From positions 62,001-126,000 of the forward strand of contig NW_025939472.1 in the NCBI RefSeq assembly GCF_000764305.2: a stretch of 64,000 nt of DNA, read 5' to 3'. This DNA comes from Hyalella azteca (lineage: Eukaryota; Arthropoda; Malacostraca; Amphipoda; Hyalellidae). Of the stretch, positions 37,079 to 49,720 are shown piece after piece. How positions within the stretch are numbered: the stretch's first letter is position 1; each line of letters opens with the position of its first letter. Made by a program: the position numbers and the translations under genes. The notes beneath the pieces are model-generated. The model did not search any database and had not been told where the DNA came from. It was given only the letters and a program-made list of their open reading frames with translations.

Positions 37079-37702
37079 CTACTATCTTTTTTCATTATGC
37101 TTTCGAATTACGAATTTTTCATGAATAGCCCTGTATAAACTCGTCATATTTGCTTGGACTGATACCAGCGGATATGAGAAGCGACGGTTTCGTCAATATT
37201 GCAAACCATTTTTCATTGCAACGCTTGGCTTGCCTGTATTCACTCTTCATTAAAAACTGCGTCCTCCTACACTCCATATAGTCGGGAAGCGTGCTCTGTT
37301 AAGACGTTTAAGTAAGAAGAAAGTTAGGAGCTTGGCCGCGCCAGCGCCGTTATCGCCGAGTGAACACCGTAGACTTTTGGCTCTTTTGCCCGCTTCTCGC
37401 CGCGTCATATATTTGTGAGACGCTTGGCTGAATTCCACTTGAAATAAAGCGCGTAAAATAATGAACTGCCAAGCTGGGCAAGAAGTGTTTGCAGAGAGCC
37501 CCGTGTCTTATTGCTAGCCAAGCTTTGTATTAACATGGCTAGAGCAGATCTTAGTGCAATTTCCATATTGTTTTCACTTTGTTATGGAGCGTTTTAGCGT
37601 AAAGCTGATAAGTTAATGGTTCCTTTCTCTGCTAAATTTATACATAACGTAGAAATTTGTGTACTTTGGCAGAATCTGTTCTTTAATGCAGGTTTCATTA
37701 AA
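37079..37702. other. Intergenic, no gene seen
   Basis: 37270-37440 is GC-richer with a 62-codon minus frame of no recognised identity. Otherwise nothing. Confidence 0.5.
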
Positions 37703-37880
37703 GACCAGAGAGTATTTCTTATTGACAATTTTCTTATTGTTTTTCTCTATTCTATTATTACATTATAATAAAATGTCCCTTGGAAACCTGATATTTGACT
37801 TTTCAGTTCCTATCAATAGCCTAATTCGCCGAATAGAGAAAAACAATAAGAAAATTTTCAATAAGAAATACTCTCTGGTC
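37703..37880. repeat. Long inverted repeat (50-bp arms, 78-bp loop)
   Basis: Arms 37703-37752 and 37831-37880 are complementary over 50 bp with a single mismatch. The outer end is GACCAGAGAGTATTTCTTAT and the inner end is TTTTTCTCTATTC. The loop is 78 bp. The same peptide run appears in open frames on both strands, which confirms the symmetry. It could be a foldback MITE or a hairpin-RNA precursor. No target-site duplication is evident. Confidence 0.95.
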
Positions 37881-40749
37881 TTCAACGTAGAAATTATGCA
37901 TATAGCTTTTATTCTATAGGCAGAAAAATTCCACTTTGTTATAATTAAGCTTGAAATATAGTTAATCATAATATTGAATATTTTTCCATTGATGTTTTAC
38001 CTGTAGTGAAGACTTGTAAGAATTTATCTCCCCTAGCTTCCTTGAATCCATCATGGTAATATTTTGCCCTTAGCTTCGTTAAGAGCCGCGAGTCCGTGTA
38101 TGAATAATTACGCTGATGAATAAATGAGCCTGCAAATATTTTCGTGGGTAGAGTTAAGTTTTCCTAACCCTGCAAAGTTGACTTCAGTCTAATTTTAATG
38201 AAAACCTTTTTTTCAAAGCTGTTGGACCTTCTTTTAGAAAGATTACTATAAATGAAAGTAAGAGGAACAATTTTGAATTTCTCTTTCAAGTACTGTAAAA
38301 TTACAAACTTCATATTTGTATGATTTAGGAATTTTTTTATTGGATAATTTGTAATTTCGTGATAAGACTTTGAGTTGAATGCAAAATTTTTTGAAGATCT
38401 ATTTTATCATTTTTTTGAAGTGATATTATAAAGTAAAAAATAACAGCCTTCGATTGGTTTTGGACAATAAACATATTGCTCATTGTTTTTGAATTTCAAT
38501 CATGAATATTCCAGTAAAAATCAGCCTTATAACTGCACTAAGAAACTGCGTCGCATCGTTTATAGGAAAATCAGGCATGAAATATATGCTTAATGATTTC
38601 GCTTGTTTTACATATATGGAGAGAAATATTGTTTTGATAGATCTCTTCACTAATTAAAAAAGAATGTTCGTATGTGATTAATCTTTTGATTTATTTGATA
38701 TTTATATACCGAAAGTAAGATCCCTACCATGGTAGAGATCTACCAGATCTCTACCATGCATTATTGACTCTACTATCGCAAACTTCAATCTAATCTTTTT
38801 ATCCACATTCTTCAATTCGTTTATTTTTATTTTTCTGTTTGATTTGCTAAAGATCTTGCAGTAGAATAATTGTATTTAACCATCTATCCTGTGGTTTAAT
38901 TCAATATGATGTATTGCAGTATTGGTTGCTGTGCATTTTTTTTCAGTTGCCTGCGCTCGCTTACAGTTTCTTATGGCATATGCGTATAAAAATTACGTAT
39001 AATTCTGCGAGTGCTCTGCATGTTCCTGATCAAAAAACTTGGCCGCCTTTAGGTCGGCCATCAAATGGCCTTTGGTAGAACGCAGAAAGGACAACAATGA
39101 CTTGCAATAATAGTGTGGGCGTGATGAAAGAGTAAGGTTTATTTATGCAGATGGACTCGATCTACTGGGCTCAGGACATCGTTGTGGCAATACTGATAGA
39201 TTCTCTGATCACTGCCCCTCTGACAAGTGGACAGAGATAGCAAGGCCTCTCGCCCAACACCGCCATCCGTCTTAGTGCTCTAGGGACACTTTGGCCGGAT
39301 TCTCTAACCGACTCCATCTTTGTTGCCGGGACCGTTGTGATGCGGAAAAGACTTCAGCGCCATAAATATGACAGGAACTGCTATTGAGACCTTCGAGTTT
39401 CTTGTGCTTGGTATTTATTTTGTTTCATTGCTTGTGCACATATGCGCACATTTCTTTTTGCAGCAAACAAAAAGTAAATCTGCTGCATCACTGATATTAC
39501 AGAATAAAAATTTCTTCTGACTATCATTATCGAAAACTATGATGCACTATTATTTTGGTTTTCATTTTTTCTGGCTTGATTGTATTTTTACAAATTCTGA
39601 CAGAGATTTTCTGGCATTATTTATTTGGTTAAGCGATGTGTCTTGGCCAGGCATATATAATAGTTGTTTTCTTAGCTAAAAGGAAAGGCAGTGCTTGTTA
39701 GAACTGGAAAAAAATGTGTGAGATAATCATACATGCAAAACTCTGCGTATGCGTAACTTGCTCCACCAAATTAATCCATGCAACTAATACATTAGTTGCA
39801 TGATGGTAATAGCAAGGTTCAATGAAATTTCGACGGCTTTGATACCTTTGTTTTGCTCGTCGTTATTGCCATTTAAATAGTTATAGACATCGAGTACTTG
39901 AATAATTACTTTCCAAATCGTGGCTTTTCAGCTTATTACGTTCCAAATTAATTTATATGAATTTGATAATATTTATTAAAAGAATTTGTCTTACAGTGGC
40001 TGATTTTTCAAAAAAGTGCCTTCACGTCATATATTAGTCCCCCCGTCAATATTTTTATAGAGTCAGGCAAAGGAACTCGCCGCCCCGAGCTGATCATACA
40101 AGTTATCAGAAATGTTTTTGTTGTGAATGATTCGTGAAAGTTAAGAGCTCGTATCCACAGATATGGGCAATAAAAATACGCCTTATAAAACTTATCAGGA
40201 AAGCTGGCAGCGATGGAGCAGTTTATGTGAGTAAATACGTGTCGTAAACCGAAGATGACCAAGCCGTCATGCAAGTAATTCTGCGAGGTAGATAAGTTTT
40301 TTCTTGTAATGGATTTTTGATAGTGTTTAATGCATATAAAAATGACCTAAAGTCTGAAGCGTGACCTCAACCTGGATTTGAAAGATCAACTTAAAATATT
40401 TTCTTTGCATGTTCTCTTCGCAGGCTATTCTACCGTCTCCATTCCCTGCTCTGTATTTTATTGAACTCCATGGTTTGCTTATTCTTCATGCAGTTGTATA
40501 TAAAGTGTTAAGAATACCCTCCTTATGTATAAGAATATTTTCGCTGATATCGCTTTTAATAACATTATATTTACATATATTTTATAAAGTTTTATTATTG
40601 TAAATTTTTATTTATAGTAGAAAAGGACCAGAAAAAATATCCGATCAGTTTTGATAGTGAATAAGCACTTTAGATTGACTGAATACACACAAAAAAATCA
40701 TTTAGAGGATGCTCGTAAAGAAAAAAAAAGAGAGTAAAAAAAGAGAGTA
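37881..40749. other. Intergenic; two small perfect palindromes
   Basis: 38728-38758 has 14-bp perfect arms (CATGGTAGAGATCT) around a 3-nt centre. 39777-39802 has 11-bp perfect arms (CATGCAACTAA) around TACA. Otherwise AT-rich; a GC-richer patch at 39150-39380 is not open. An 88-codon minus frame (40008-40274) is unrecognised. Confidence 0.5.
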
Positions 40750-40913
40750 AAAAATATAACTCAGTACTCACTGCAGTGAGTGACAGAGAGCGCATTTTCT
40801 CGACGACGAAAACGTGAAGTCACGGACGGACAGACGGACGGACATGACGAACTAAGGTCTACTAAGGTCAGCACAATAGCGCTTTTTTCCATAAATGAGA
40901 AAATGCTCTAGAA
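40750..40913 (+). mobile_element. GGAC-core inverted-repeat element, copy 4
   Basis: Plus orientation, with intact palindrome ACTCACTGCAGTGAGT and arm AGCGCATTTTCTCG. After GACATGACGA it carries a short insertion in which CTAAGGT occurs twice. The 3' arm is altered (GAGAAAATGCTCTAGAAA). Confidence 0.8.
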
Positions 40914-42149
40914 ATATTTTCATTGCCTATTACCATAGAATTAATTCACACATACACATGAATTTCGAATCGCGTATCGCTCTTGCAGATAAATTCTCTG
41001 ATTTAGCCCACCGTTTTCTGTCTTATGTGCCAGAATTTGCTTGCTTAAAATTCAGTTTTTCGGCCGCCTTTGTAGCATCTCGCAATCAGAGTCTGATCGC
41101 GCCGCCAACTGCGCTTCTCAAGCGCAGCTTCGAGCTGCGCATTTGCAAATTTTGCGCCCTTCCAGTATTCGAGGGAAAACATTTTAGTTCACAGCGCCAC
41201 ATGATCGCAGTGGCATCAAACTGCAACTCTCTTCACGAAACTTCGCGGTAAAAACATTGGCATTTTCAATCCAGAAATTTTCATCCTTCCGACGTTGCTC
41301 CCACGAGTTCTTTGCAATTCTGCTGAAATTTATTAACATTGAGCCAATTCACAAGCTTCCATTATTCTCGACCAAACATGACTGTTCAGAAAGAGACACG
41401 TTATTTGATTGGACTCACACTTAAAATTTGGAAGAAGAGTTTGGGAAAATATCTCATTAGCTGCCATTTGTCGATCACTAATAATTTACAGATTCGAAAT
41501 GATTCGCGACCGAAGCAATGCGACCTCGCAGGAAACTTGAATAGTTTATTTTATACTTCGATTGAATTTTCCTTTTTTGTGCTGATTTTTGTTTCCTGAT
41601 TAGTATAAATTAAATTATTAACATTGTCCCGTAATTTTTATAGCTCATAAAAATGTAATTATTTGAAGATCATGTGCTAATAGAAGCACCGATTGCCATT
41701 ATCTGCTATCTTTTTCCACATCTTTTTGAATAAAAACAAACGCTTAGGTATTATTAAGCTATGCAATGCAACTCAATGGAGATCATTTTGCCCATGAAAA
41801 CTTGTATGCTAAATTAATAACCACTTCATAACTCATTCGGAGCTCATATTTTGCGTATAATTCCCCTAAATTGCGAAACGCTCATCAGCGCAATCACCAG
41901 ACTACATACGGCGGCCATAGATGGGAGTTCCGAGCCACGGGACGGAGCACGGCGGGAAGTGTTAATGCATCTGCCTTAGCTGTTCTCTTGTCGGTAGCAA
42001 AGGAAGGGAGTCTTTCAGAGCAACCAAACTTACGAAGCTCACCATTAAAAAGTTGTCTCTTCTGCCGCACTCAGAGACGTGAGTGAAATGAACTCACCAG
42101 CACTAACTCGGTTTTATGTCACTTTTGAACATGATATAAAACACGATTT
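40914..42149. other. Intergenic; unassigned 118-codon frame
   Basis: A plus frame at 40895-41251 starts within the repeat element and runs through a GC-richer block (41050-41170). Its translation has no domain I know. The block includes hairpin-prone GCGCTTCTCAAGCGC. A 71-codon frame at 41871-42086 is also unassigned. Confidence 0.35.
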
Positions 42150-42355
42150 TTTTATCTAGAGAACTATTTGTTATCTAGAAAATTTGTTATCCAGAAAACT
42201 ATTTGTTATATAGAAGACTACTTGTTATTTAGCAGACTATTTATTTTATGACAGAAAATTTGTTATCTAGATGACTATTTGTTATGTAAAGACTGTTTGT
42301 CATCTATAAAAGGCTTTGTTATCTAGCAGACTACATGTTATCTAGAGTTAAATTA
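42150..42355 (+). repeat. Degenerate ~22-bp repeat (TTGTTATCTAGAAGACTA type)
   Basis: About nine loose copies of a TTGTTATCTAGAAGACTATT-like unit with many substitutions and indels. Confidence 0.75.
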
Positions 42356-43783
42356 GGAGAGAACACTATTTGTTCTCTCAAACGTGTATTTCTATCAGGA
42401 AAACGACTTTATTACTCACAGACGCCGCCCTCATGTTTCTCATTATGACTTTTTTGATTCAACGTGATTTTCATATCATTGGTAACCTGTTTTGGATCTC
42501 AAATCAAGAGTCCATTAGGATATTTTTTCAAAAAATACAATAAAATTCAATGCAATCTGATTTTCAGGCACGAAAAGTTCGCAAAAACATCTACCGATTT
42601 CTCCAACACGATTTTAAATTTCTCTCATTTATATTTATAAGGAGTCATTATAGTGTAGTGAAAAGCAAGGTTTATCTGTTCATTTATCTTCCCTTGCAGG
42701 TCACAATCACGTGAACCTTCAAGCCTAGGGACGCGGGAATTATAAAATTAATTTTTTATCTTCTTTGCAAATTTAAGTTTATTGTCGCTAATAAAATACT
42801 CGAACATTTTAACGTCTCTTAGTTATATGAACAAAATTTCACAAGAACTTCATTTGAAGAATCAGGGGTTCAATTTGTGTGTTTTTAGTGTTGCTTGCTT
42901 TCACATTCTCTATTTGCTGCATTAATTTCATGGTTACATAAAGATTTTTTGCTGAATTTGATTCCGCTTCGCTCAAGAGAATTATTCACTTAGAGTTGAT
43001 TTCAATTTCAAAATAAAATCGATGTTTCTCTATACTATAGTAGCACGGTATTTTTAATTGAAAATCGAAATACCAAAGGAGATAATTCAGATATCGTTAT
43101 GAATAAAACTTCTGTAAATATTATTGTAAATCCCCGCTAACACAATGAGTGAACAAAATATTTCAGATAATATTATTGCCAGCTACTTATTAGATGTTAA
43201 TTTTACAGTGCCGATTTGCCTGCGAATAATCCGCCTGCGAGGTCAAATGTAGTTTAATCACTGGTATTTTTTATTAGGTCGCTCTAGATCACAAAGTCAA
43301 TGCCAAATATAATTAATTCCCACTGCATTTTGATAGGCTTACTCCGTGTCCATGAGCCCTGATTAAGGCCTAACAGATCGGCATTATCGACACTCTCGTC
43401 AACGGGAACATTCTTTAGTCTCATTAACAAGCGATGCCTAGGCATTAATATATTTAGTGTGCCGTGTTGACTGCTAATGATGCTGTCTCGTCATTATAGA
43501 TCTGCCAATAACGTATGCTAATCAGGGGCTCGAACAATAATTTACTTTGTTATCGCATCAGGTCATGATGTGGTGGTGGTCGGACCGGTGCGTCGTGTCA
43601 TATGATCCGCATTTCCAATCCGCATCCCTTTGGGCTCGGATTGAAAAACTGTGATGATACATAATGTAGAGATGCGTATAACATTGTTATATATTAGTGT
43701 ATTGCTGATGTATATATATTGTGGATGTGAGATTTTAATGGGGTTGAAATGGAATCCTTGCATAGTAGTACCGAGTTTATTAA
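42356..43783. other. Intergenic, no gene seen
   Basis: AT-rich unique-looking sequence. A 94-codon minus frame (43563-43847) runs into the hairpin and is unrecognised. Confidence 0.5.
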
Positions 43784-43963
43784 GTGGACTAAAAAGTAGA
43801 AAATAAATTATGGTTCGCCCCAAAAAAACGTGGGTCGGGCTGTACATTCACCGTCAAATTTCCAAAATTTAAGTGTTGTGTGCTTTTCGCTTTAATCATA
43901 AATCAGCCCGACCCACTTTTTTTTTGGGGCGAACCATAATTTATTTTCTACTTTTTAGTCCAC
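43784..43963. repeat. Long inverted repeat (59/60-bp arms, 61-bp loop)
   Basis: The left arm 43784-43842 starts GTGGACTAAAAAGTAGAAAA and ends GTGGGTCGGGCTG. The right arm 43904-43963 is its reverse complement with differences only around the A/T run. The loop is 61 bp. It has foldback-MITE size and shape; a hairpin RNA gene is the alternative. No clear target-site duplication. Confidence 0.95.
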
Positions 43964-46939
43964 AAGAAAAACGTGGTTTTTTAAAAAGTTTTTTTTAAGT
44001 ATTTTATTTTTGGTATGGAGAGACGTTCTAGTAAACTTCATGGTAAAAATCATTCAAAAAGATTACTCCATAGAAAAAAATTACATCATCGAGTTGAATC
44101 TTCAAAATCATCATGGTTATTGAAATGAGCCACAGCTCAATACCTAGTCAAATTTTTTTATGTTTGATCACAAAACATAAACTATTGTGTCTTATACACT
44201 TTAGGATATTTGCACCAGCGTATATGCTGCACACTTTGAGTGCACCTTGTCGACCTAGTAACCCCTGCACCACCACCATCACGTCCCGTGTTATATACAT
44301 GCAGGTCTGCCAGTAATTAGATGTAGCGCGTCTCACATGCCGATTAGCACTTGCAATTATCAGAACGAGGCCTGTGAGTGCTACATGCCAGCCATAGCCT
44401 TCATTAACTGAGCTTAAATGAAGGCTCAGACATATGCATCTCCTGCTGATCTATTGCTTTCTGTAAGCGCATTCCTTCAATTCAATATCAGCCTGGCTAT
44501 TTAGGCCCTTGAAATTAATGACTGCATTGTCTGCGTTCTTAGGCCTTACAATAGCTTATTACACCAACACTTCGAATGATATTTACTCAAATTGCAATGA
44601 ACCTGACTATGAAGGTTTTTATGTTTATTGTTATACGCTTTCTTTGCTTTTATTTCGGAACTTCAGAACCAGTTTTACTTAAGTGATGGCAAAAAATTAA
44701 TGACTTTAGAGTCAACTTAATGCAGTTGTACTTAATCTTTTCTCAAAAATGTTTATCATTATTGATCAAAAGCTCCTGCCTATTACTGCCTATTATAGCT
44801 GGAAATTTTTATATTTTTAAGTATGGTAATAACAATGCTGATTTTCGAGCGAACTTTAATAAATTATGATAGAATATTAAGTTAAGAAATTCAAATCGTT
44901 AGAAATTTAAACCGAATTTGTCTTTCGACAGACATATTTGATGCTGGAATTGATCACGGTTCTCGTGTGCATTGCTAACTTAATAACGAAAATTTCATTC
45001 TAAGAAATTTATCGCAAGATGTAGCTTCCTTCATTGAGTTACCCGCGTAGACCTGGCCCCAAAGTGGCCCCAAGAAACAGTCACTCTGGCCTTATTTTCT
45101 CACCTTAACCAAGACTAACTTTTTGGCGCAGATCGCGCTGTTCGGAACAGACGCCCCTGGCAGAAGTTTTTGGCCGGGGTTTCCGCTTGGTTATTCGCGA
45201 CGCTCAACTCAAAACAGCCGCACCATTCGTAACAATTACACACAAACTTTACTGCTCTGAATAAAAGGAACCTACGTCTATTCTCATGTTAATGCCCCGC
45301 CCGAGGTGGGTTGGGGGAGCGAGTGCAAGGCGAGAGGAATATTGGCAAGTATGAATTGTTTGTAAGTGTGTGTTTTGATGCGGGTGAAATAAATTTATAT
45401 TGTATATGAGCATTTAATATTTCTATTGAAAGAAAAGGTTTCAAAATCATGGAAGTATGAACTAAAAGTCATGCAAATATTAAACAATTTATATATCTTC
45501 TACAAATTGTTAATCCAACTTAAGGAAATACGGAATTAACTTAATACTTAATACTTAAGGAATTAATCCAACTGTGCAAATTTATACGCTTTTCTGTATC
45601 AATAAAATAATTGTATAATCCGTAGTTAGTTAATTTTCTTGGGTGAGCACAATTTCTTCAATTGCTCGTGACGTCAACATTTCCTACACAAAACTGAATC
45701 AGAACCCTCACTTCAGGACCCTCAATCCACTAATTATTTACTTAATAACTACTTTGATTAATTAACCAATTGAATAATTATTTAAATTAAATTGGCGAAT
45801 TATTTTAATTAAACACCAATTTATCTATTATTAATGATTCCACGTCGATCCGAATTTTAACTATTTTTGCAACAAGGAAAAATGACTGCGCCTAATTTCA
45901 GCCATTACCAGCTTTCTTAGTAAATATCTTTAACGAAAAGTACCTAAAATCGAGGAGGTCAACATCTGAACAACTGAAGCCAGGAGACCCTGAGTGCTGC
46001 AGCTGGAGTGCTGATAAGAGCCCCTGCGATAAGCCCTCTGAGTCCTGCCCTCAGTCTAGCCCTGAAAACCTGTGACTCGGATTAAGTCACAAAATTATTT
46101 ACTGTAATGAACTGCGAGAATTGTGGCTAAATGAACAATACTATAGTTGACCCTTCCCATTTTTATGATTCTGTTTTGTAACATATTTTTGGAGTAATTC
46201 AGAGAAGATACTTTGGGAATTTTCCCCCCTTCTAAATAATTGATATCATTTAGATTAGATATTAACATCTTTAGCCTCCTCGTACCCTAATGTCACTTCA
46301 AGTGAAATATTAATTCAAAAGACAATTATACTGGTATATTGAAAATTGAACATTACTCTCGTGTTGATTACTCTTTTCAAAGTGCGTGTGAGCTTTAGAG
46401 ATTATCATTATTTGGCGCAGCAGGGAACAAATTAAATATTAGTTGTGGAAACCGTAGATTTACCTGGATCCAACAATCTCGTGAATAAATTTTTAAAGTT
46501 TTGGCCAACAATCCAGTCTAGTTACCCATGTTTCTTCGATTGAAGAACAATTGTGTAGTAAAATAACAAGTAATTTTCATAAAACTCTTGTTGCGTTAGG
46601 ATGGGGTGGTCAAAACATTCTTAAATTACGTTGCTTCATTGCCAATTATTTACAGAACGATTTCCAGTTTCTGATTGCTCAAAAGAGACCGCTTGAACTG
46701 TGTTCGAATTGAGTTTAAGATGTGTGGGCATACAAAGTTTTAGATATCGAAATCGATACATTCCACTTTATATTCAAAATGTTAACTGCATGTAATCTTT
46801 GTTCAAACATCACATCATGAATTTTTCTAAAAACAACACCACGACTGCAGCCACGAGAGCCATCGCTACATTACGTGTAGTAGTGACTGCAGCTATTCAA
46901 TGATTAGAAATTATGTTAAAAGTCCTCTATGCAATAAAC
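43964..46939. other. Intergenic, no gene seen
   Basis: Mostly AT-rich; 45040-45240 and 45960-46080 are GC-richer but not open. A small inverted/tandem AT motif (TTAATCCAACTTAAGGA) recurs around 45510-45570. No gene supported. Confidence 0.5.
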
Positions 46940-47092
46940 TTAATCCAATTTAGTTTAAAGCAAAATGCCAACTGATTTTTTTACTTAAAAATAATGCTGG
47001 TGGCATTATTTTAACATTTCACCAATTACATATAAATCACATATAATCAATAATGTTGATAATATTAAATGCATATAGTAAAATGTAAATTT

Positions 47093-47112
47093 TGGGAACA
47101 AATGTGCCCATT
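47093..47112. repeat. Subterminal inverted repeat (left) of piggyBac relic
   Basis: TGGGAACAAATGTGCCCATT pairs with 48333-48352 with a single mismatch over 20 bp. The right partner lies ~130 bp from the TTAA end, so the left end of the element is expected near 46.96 kb. Confidence 0.8.
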
Positions 47113-47253
47113 AGGATATAAAATAAAGATTTCGCCCAACACGAAAGTTGTGGCACTACCTCTTATATGATGTGCGTAGATTTATTTTAATTGCTTTCCC
47201 GTTGTGTCGTACGATATTATAATGAGAAGTTAACAGATGTTTACTATTCTGTA

Positions 47254-47286
47254 GCCTATTTTACTAGCCTAGCTAGTAAAATAGGC
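47254..47286. repeat. 33-bp palindrome within piggyBac relic
   Basis: 15-bp perfect arms (GCCTATTTTACTAGC) around CTA. It is followed by two further copies of TAGGCTGTAGCCTAGTTTAC in tandem (47281-47330). Confidence 0.85.
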
Positions 47287-47501
47287 TGTAGCCTAGTTTA
47301 CTAATAGGCTGTAGCCTAGTTTACTATTCTGTAACTATTCATGATAATATTGGCCCGTTTATATGTAAATTCAGTTATGCCTTATAATAAATTGTCAGCA
47401 ATTAAAATCATTGTAACGAGTTATGGGTTATATTGCAAGAAGTGACATGTGTGATATTTTCAAACATTGAAATAATCTTATTAGATGTTTCTTTCTTCAG
47501 G

Positions 47502-48202
47502 TTGACCCTGGACGAGGTGTGACAAATACTTCAGGAAGAATCTGATGATGATAGTGATTTTGAAATCAATGTTGCAATCGAGCCTCCCATTGAAGAAGTA
47601 GCTGCTGGTACTGACTGCGACTCTGATGCCTCCGACAGTGAAGTTATATGCAATCCCAATCATTTACCATGAAGAAACTTACTTTCCGAATTAATTACCG
47701 ACAAAAGAGATCATCAAACGTCGTCTCCTGATGGTCAGCAGAGGAAGAAGAAACTCAGAAAATATAATGTGGTTTGGCACAGAGACGATAAAAAAGTTAT
47801 TGATGGTGTTGGAGATTATGAAAAGCAAACATAAGAACAACAAGTAGTTAATGAGAGTATTTTGAAGTGCATCGGACATTTATCGGAGAGTATCGGAGCA
47901 TAAATGCTCAAGTGGTAAATGCTTGGCGTCAGTGCAGACGAATACATGCTGACATGAGCCTACTAGACTTTCCCAGGAACTTAGTTTTAGCTACATTGAA
48001 GGCCTATGGAACAACCGGAAAAGCAACAGGTCATAAATGCAGTACTGGTAGTGCAGAAGAAAGTGTGCGGTACAACGGAAAAGGCCATGGGACTGCAAGA
48101 GGAGAGCATTCACGCAGCAGATGCAAACAGTTTCAGGGCAGAACACTTCACATTTGCAAGATGCGCAAGGTTCCCTTGCATCCTGACTGCATGGAAAAAT
48201 AA
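47502..48202 (+). pseudogene. piggyBac transposase pseudogene (N- and C-terminal remnants)
   Basis: The N-terminal part (47502-47831, 110 codons) is rich in Asp/Glu/Ser, as in the acidic start of piggyBac transposases. It is broken by in-frame stops at 47520 and 47670 and ends at 47832. It then reaches a charged RKKKLRKYNVVW-like stretch. The C-terminal part (47867-48202, another frame) carries a VVNAW..CR.....MSLLDF.R segment and ends with Cys-Lys-x2-Lys-Val-Pro-Leu-His-Pro-x-Cys. These match the post-catalytic region and the C-terminal Cys-rich motif of the family. Only ~220 codons remain of a usual ~550-600, and the whole catalytic DDD core is missing, so it cannot make active transposase. 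Confidence 0.8.
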
Positions 48203-48486
48203 CACACTAAGCCATAGATACTCTACTACTTAGCTTTAGAAAAATAAAAAGGAGTCTGTATGCATAGAGCTAACAAAGGACTATATTTATAGGTTTATTT
48301 CAATTTCTTCTAAAATCATGATTTTATAGCCGAATGGGCACATATGTTCCCAAGCTATATTTTTCATATTTTCAAATAAATTTCCGTTTTGAGTGTTTCA
48401 GTTGTTTATTGACATCATAAAGAGTCATTTGGCATGAAAAATTCTGAAAAATTCTCCTTACATAATTCTCGGCATTAATGGGTTAA

Positions 48487-49344
48487 ATAGAGCATTTATT
48501 CAACTGCAATTATTTTTTAACAATTTTTGCACTATTTTGAACGCACCAGCACTATTTTGTTTCCTGTACCAGTTGTGAGTGTATCTACCATTGCTCATTT
48601 AACTTCAAAGTGCTTGTGATCGAACACACATGTGATTATGCAGCGAAAAATGTTTAACATTATTGCACACGTAAACAATTATTACTATATGTGCATTTTG
48701 TATCTTCTCAATCGAGGGTCAACTGCAAACAATGTTTGAATGATCACTGTTCTAAAGCAGAGAATTTACTTCAAATCCTCGATTAGGATAACATTCATCT
48801 GAGTGACCAGCGCTTGAAAAAATACATCAGCTTTCCGAACATTAGTTATTTGTAAAGACTCGAGAAATTTCTCCGTGATTTCAATTGATCAGTCACGCAT
48901 TTTTTCAACGTAAAAAAGTGTGCGACTGAGAACAGAAATTTCAGCTATTTTGGGTAAGAAATAAATCCGCTTTAGAATGTTAGCACCACAAACTCTATAG
49001 CTGATGATACGAATCTTCACAAAGTGCGCAATCATTAGCTAATCTAATGAAAGGTCTCCATAACCAATGAATACACGGCGAAGAGGATCATAAAATGATA
49101 CTGGATCATCAAATTTCACGATTAAATTTAATTTGTCGAAGAATCCTTTGTACCTAGCAGGCTAGCAGCAGAAGGTCTAAGCTGTTAACAACATTAATTG
49201 CATGTTATACCAAGACTGGAGATGATCACGAGTTGCCAATACCGCAGGTGATCACAGCACCTCTTGAAGGTGCTATGATGCGATCACGAGTTGCCTATTC
49301 AAAATATTCCTCGGTTTACCGTTGGTATAGATGTCTGACTGATG
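48487..49344. other. Intergenic, no gene seen
   Basis: AT-rich. At 49220-49290 GATCACGAGTTGCC occurs twice around the small hairpin AGCACCT..AGGTGCT. Confidence 0.5.
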
Positions 49345-49720
49345 TCTTTGAATATGACTGATTTGAACATGATTGAGACACGGCCGGGATGCAGCGTCGT
49401 GTTCACCAGGAATCAGCGAGCTAGTATAGCTAGGCATCGATGGTTAACTGATACTTTCGGACTCGACTGAATCGTGGCTGTGATGCAACGTCGTGTGCAC
49501 CAGGAATCAGTAAGCTAGAATAGCCAGACATCGATGGTTAACTGATGCCTTTATACTTGACTGAATCGTGGCTGTGATGCAACGTCGTGTTCAACAGGAA
49601 TCAGCAAGCTAGTATAGCTAGGCATCGATTGTTAACTGATACTTTCGGACTCGACTGAATCGTGGCTGTGATGCAACGTCGTGTGCACCAGGAATCAGTA
49701 AGCAAGAACTGCTCGATGCG
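49345..49720 (+). repeat. 94-bp tandem repeat
   Basis: Four units marked by AGGAATCAG at 49408, 49502, 49596 and 49690, an exact 94-bp period. Each has GATGCAACGTCGTGT-CACC, AGCTAGTATAGCTAGGCATC and GATGGTTAACTGAT. Units 1/3 and 2/4 share variants (AACAGG/ACCAGG, CTAGGC/CCAGAC), consistent with dimer amplification. Confidence 0.92.

Larger units (their letters stand above)
46940..48486 (+). mobile_element. piggyBac-family relic, internally deleted
   Basis: The 3' end reads GGCATTAATGGGTTAA (TTAA at 48483-48486). That is the GGG-TTAA end expected for piggyBac elements, which insert at TTAA. Subterminal inverted repeats are visible: 47093-47112 (TGGGAACAAATGTGCCCATT) and 48333-48352 match as reverse complements with one mismatch. 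The 5' terminus is unclear: ACTTAATCCAATT near 46939 is a weak candidate and no clean TTAACCC is present there. Inside lie the degraded N- and C-terminal parts of the transposase. Confidence 0.75.
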
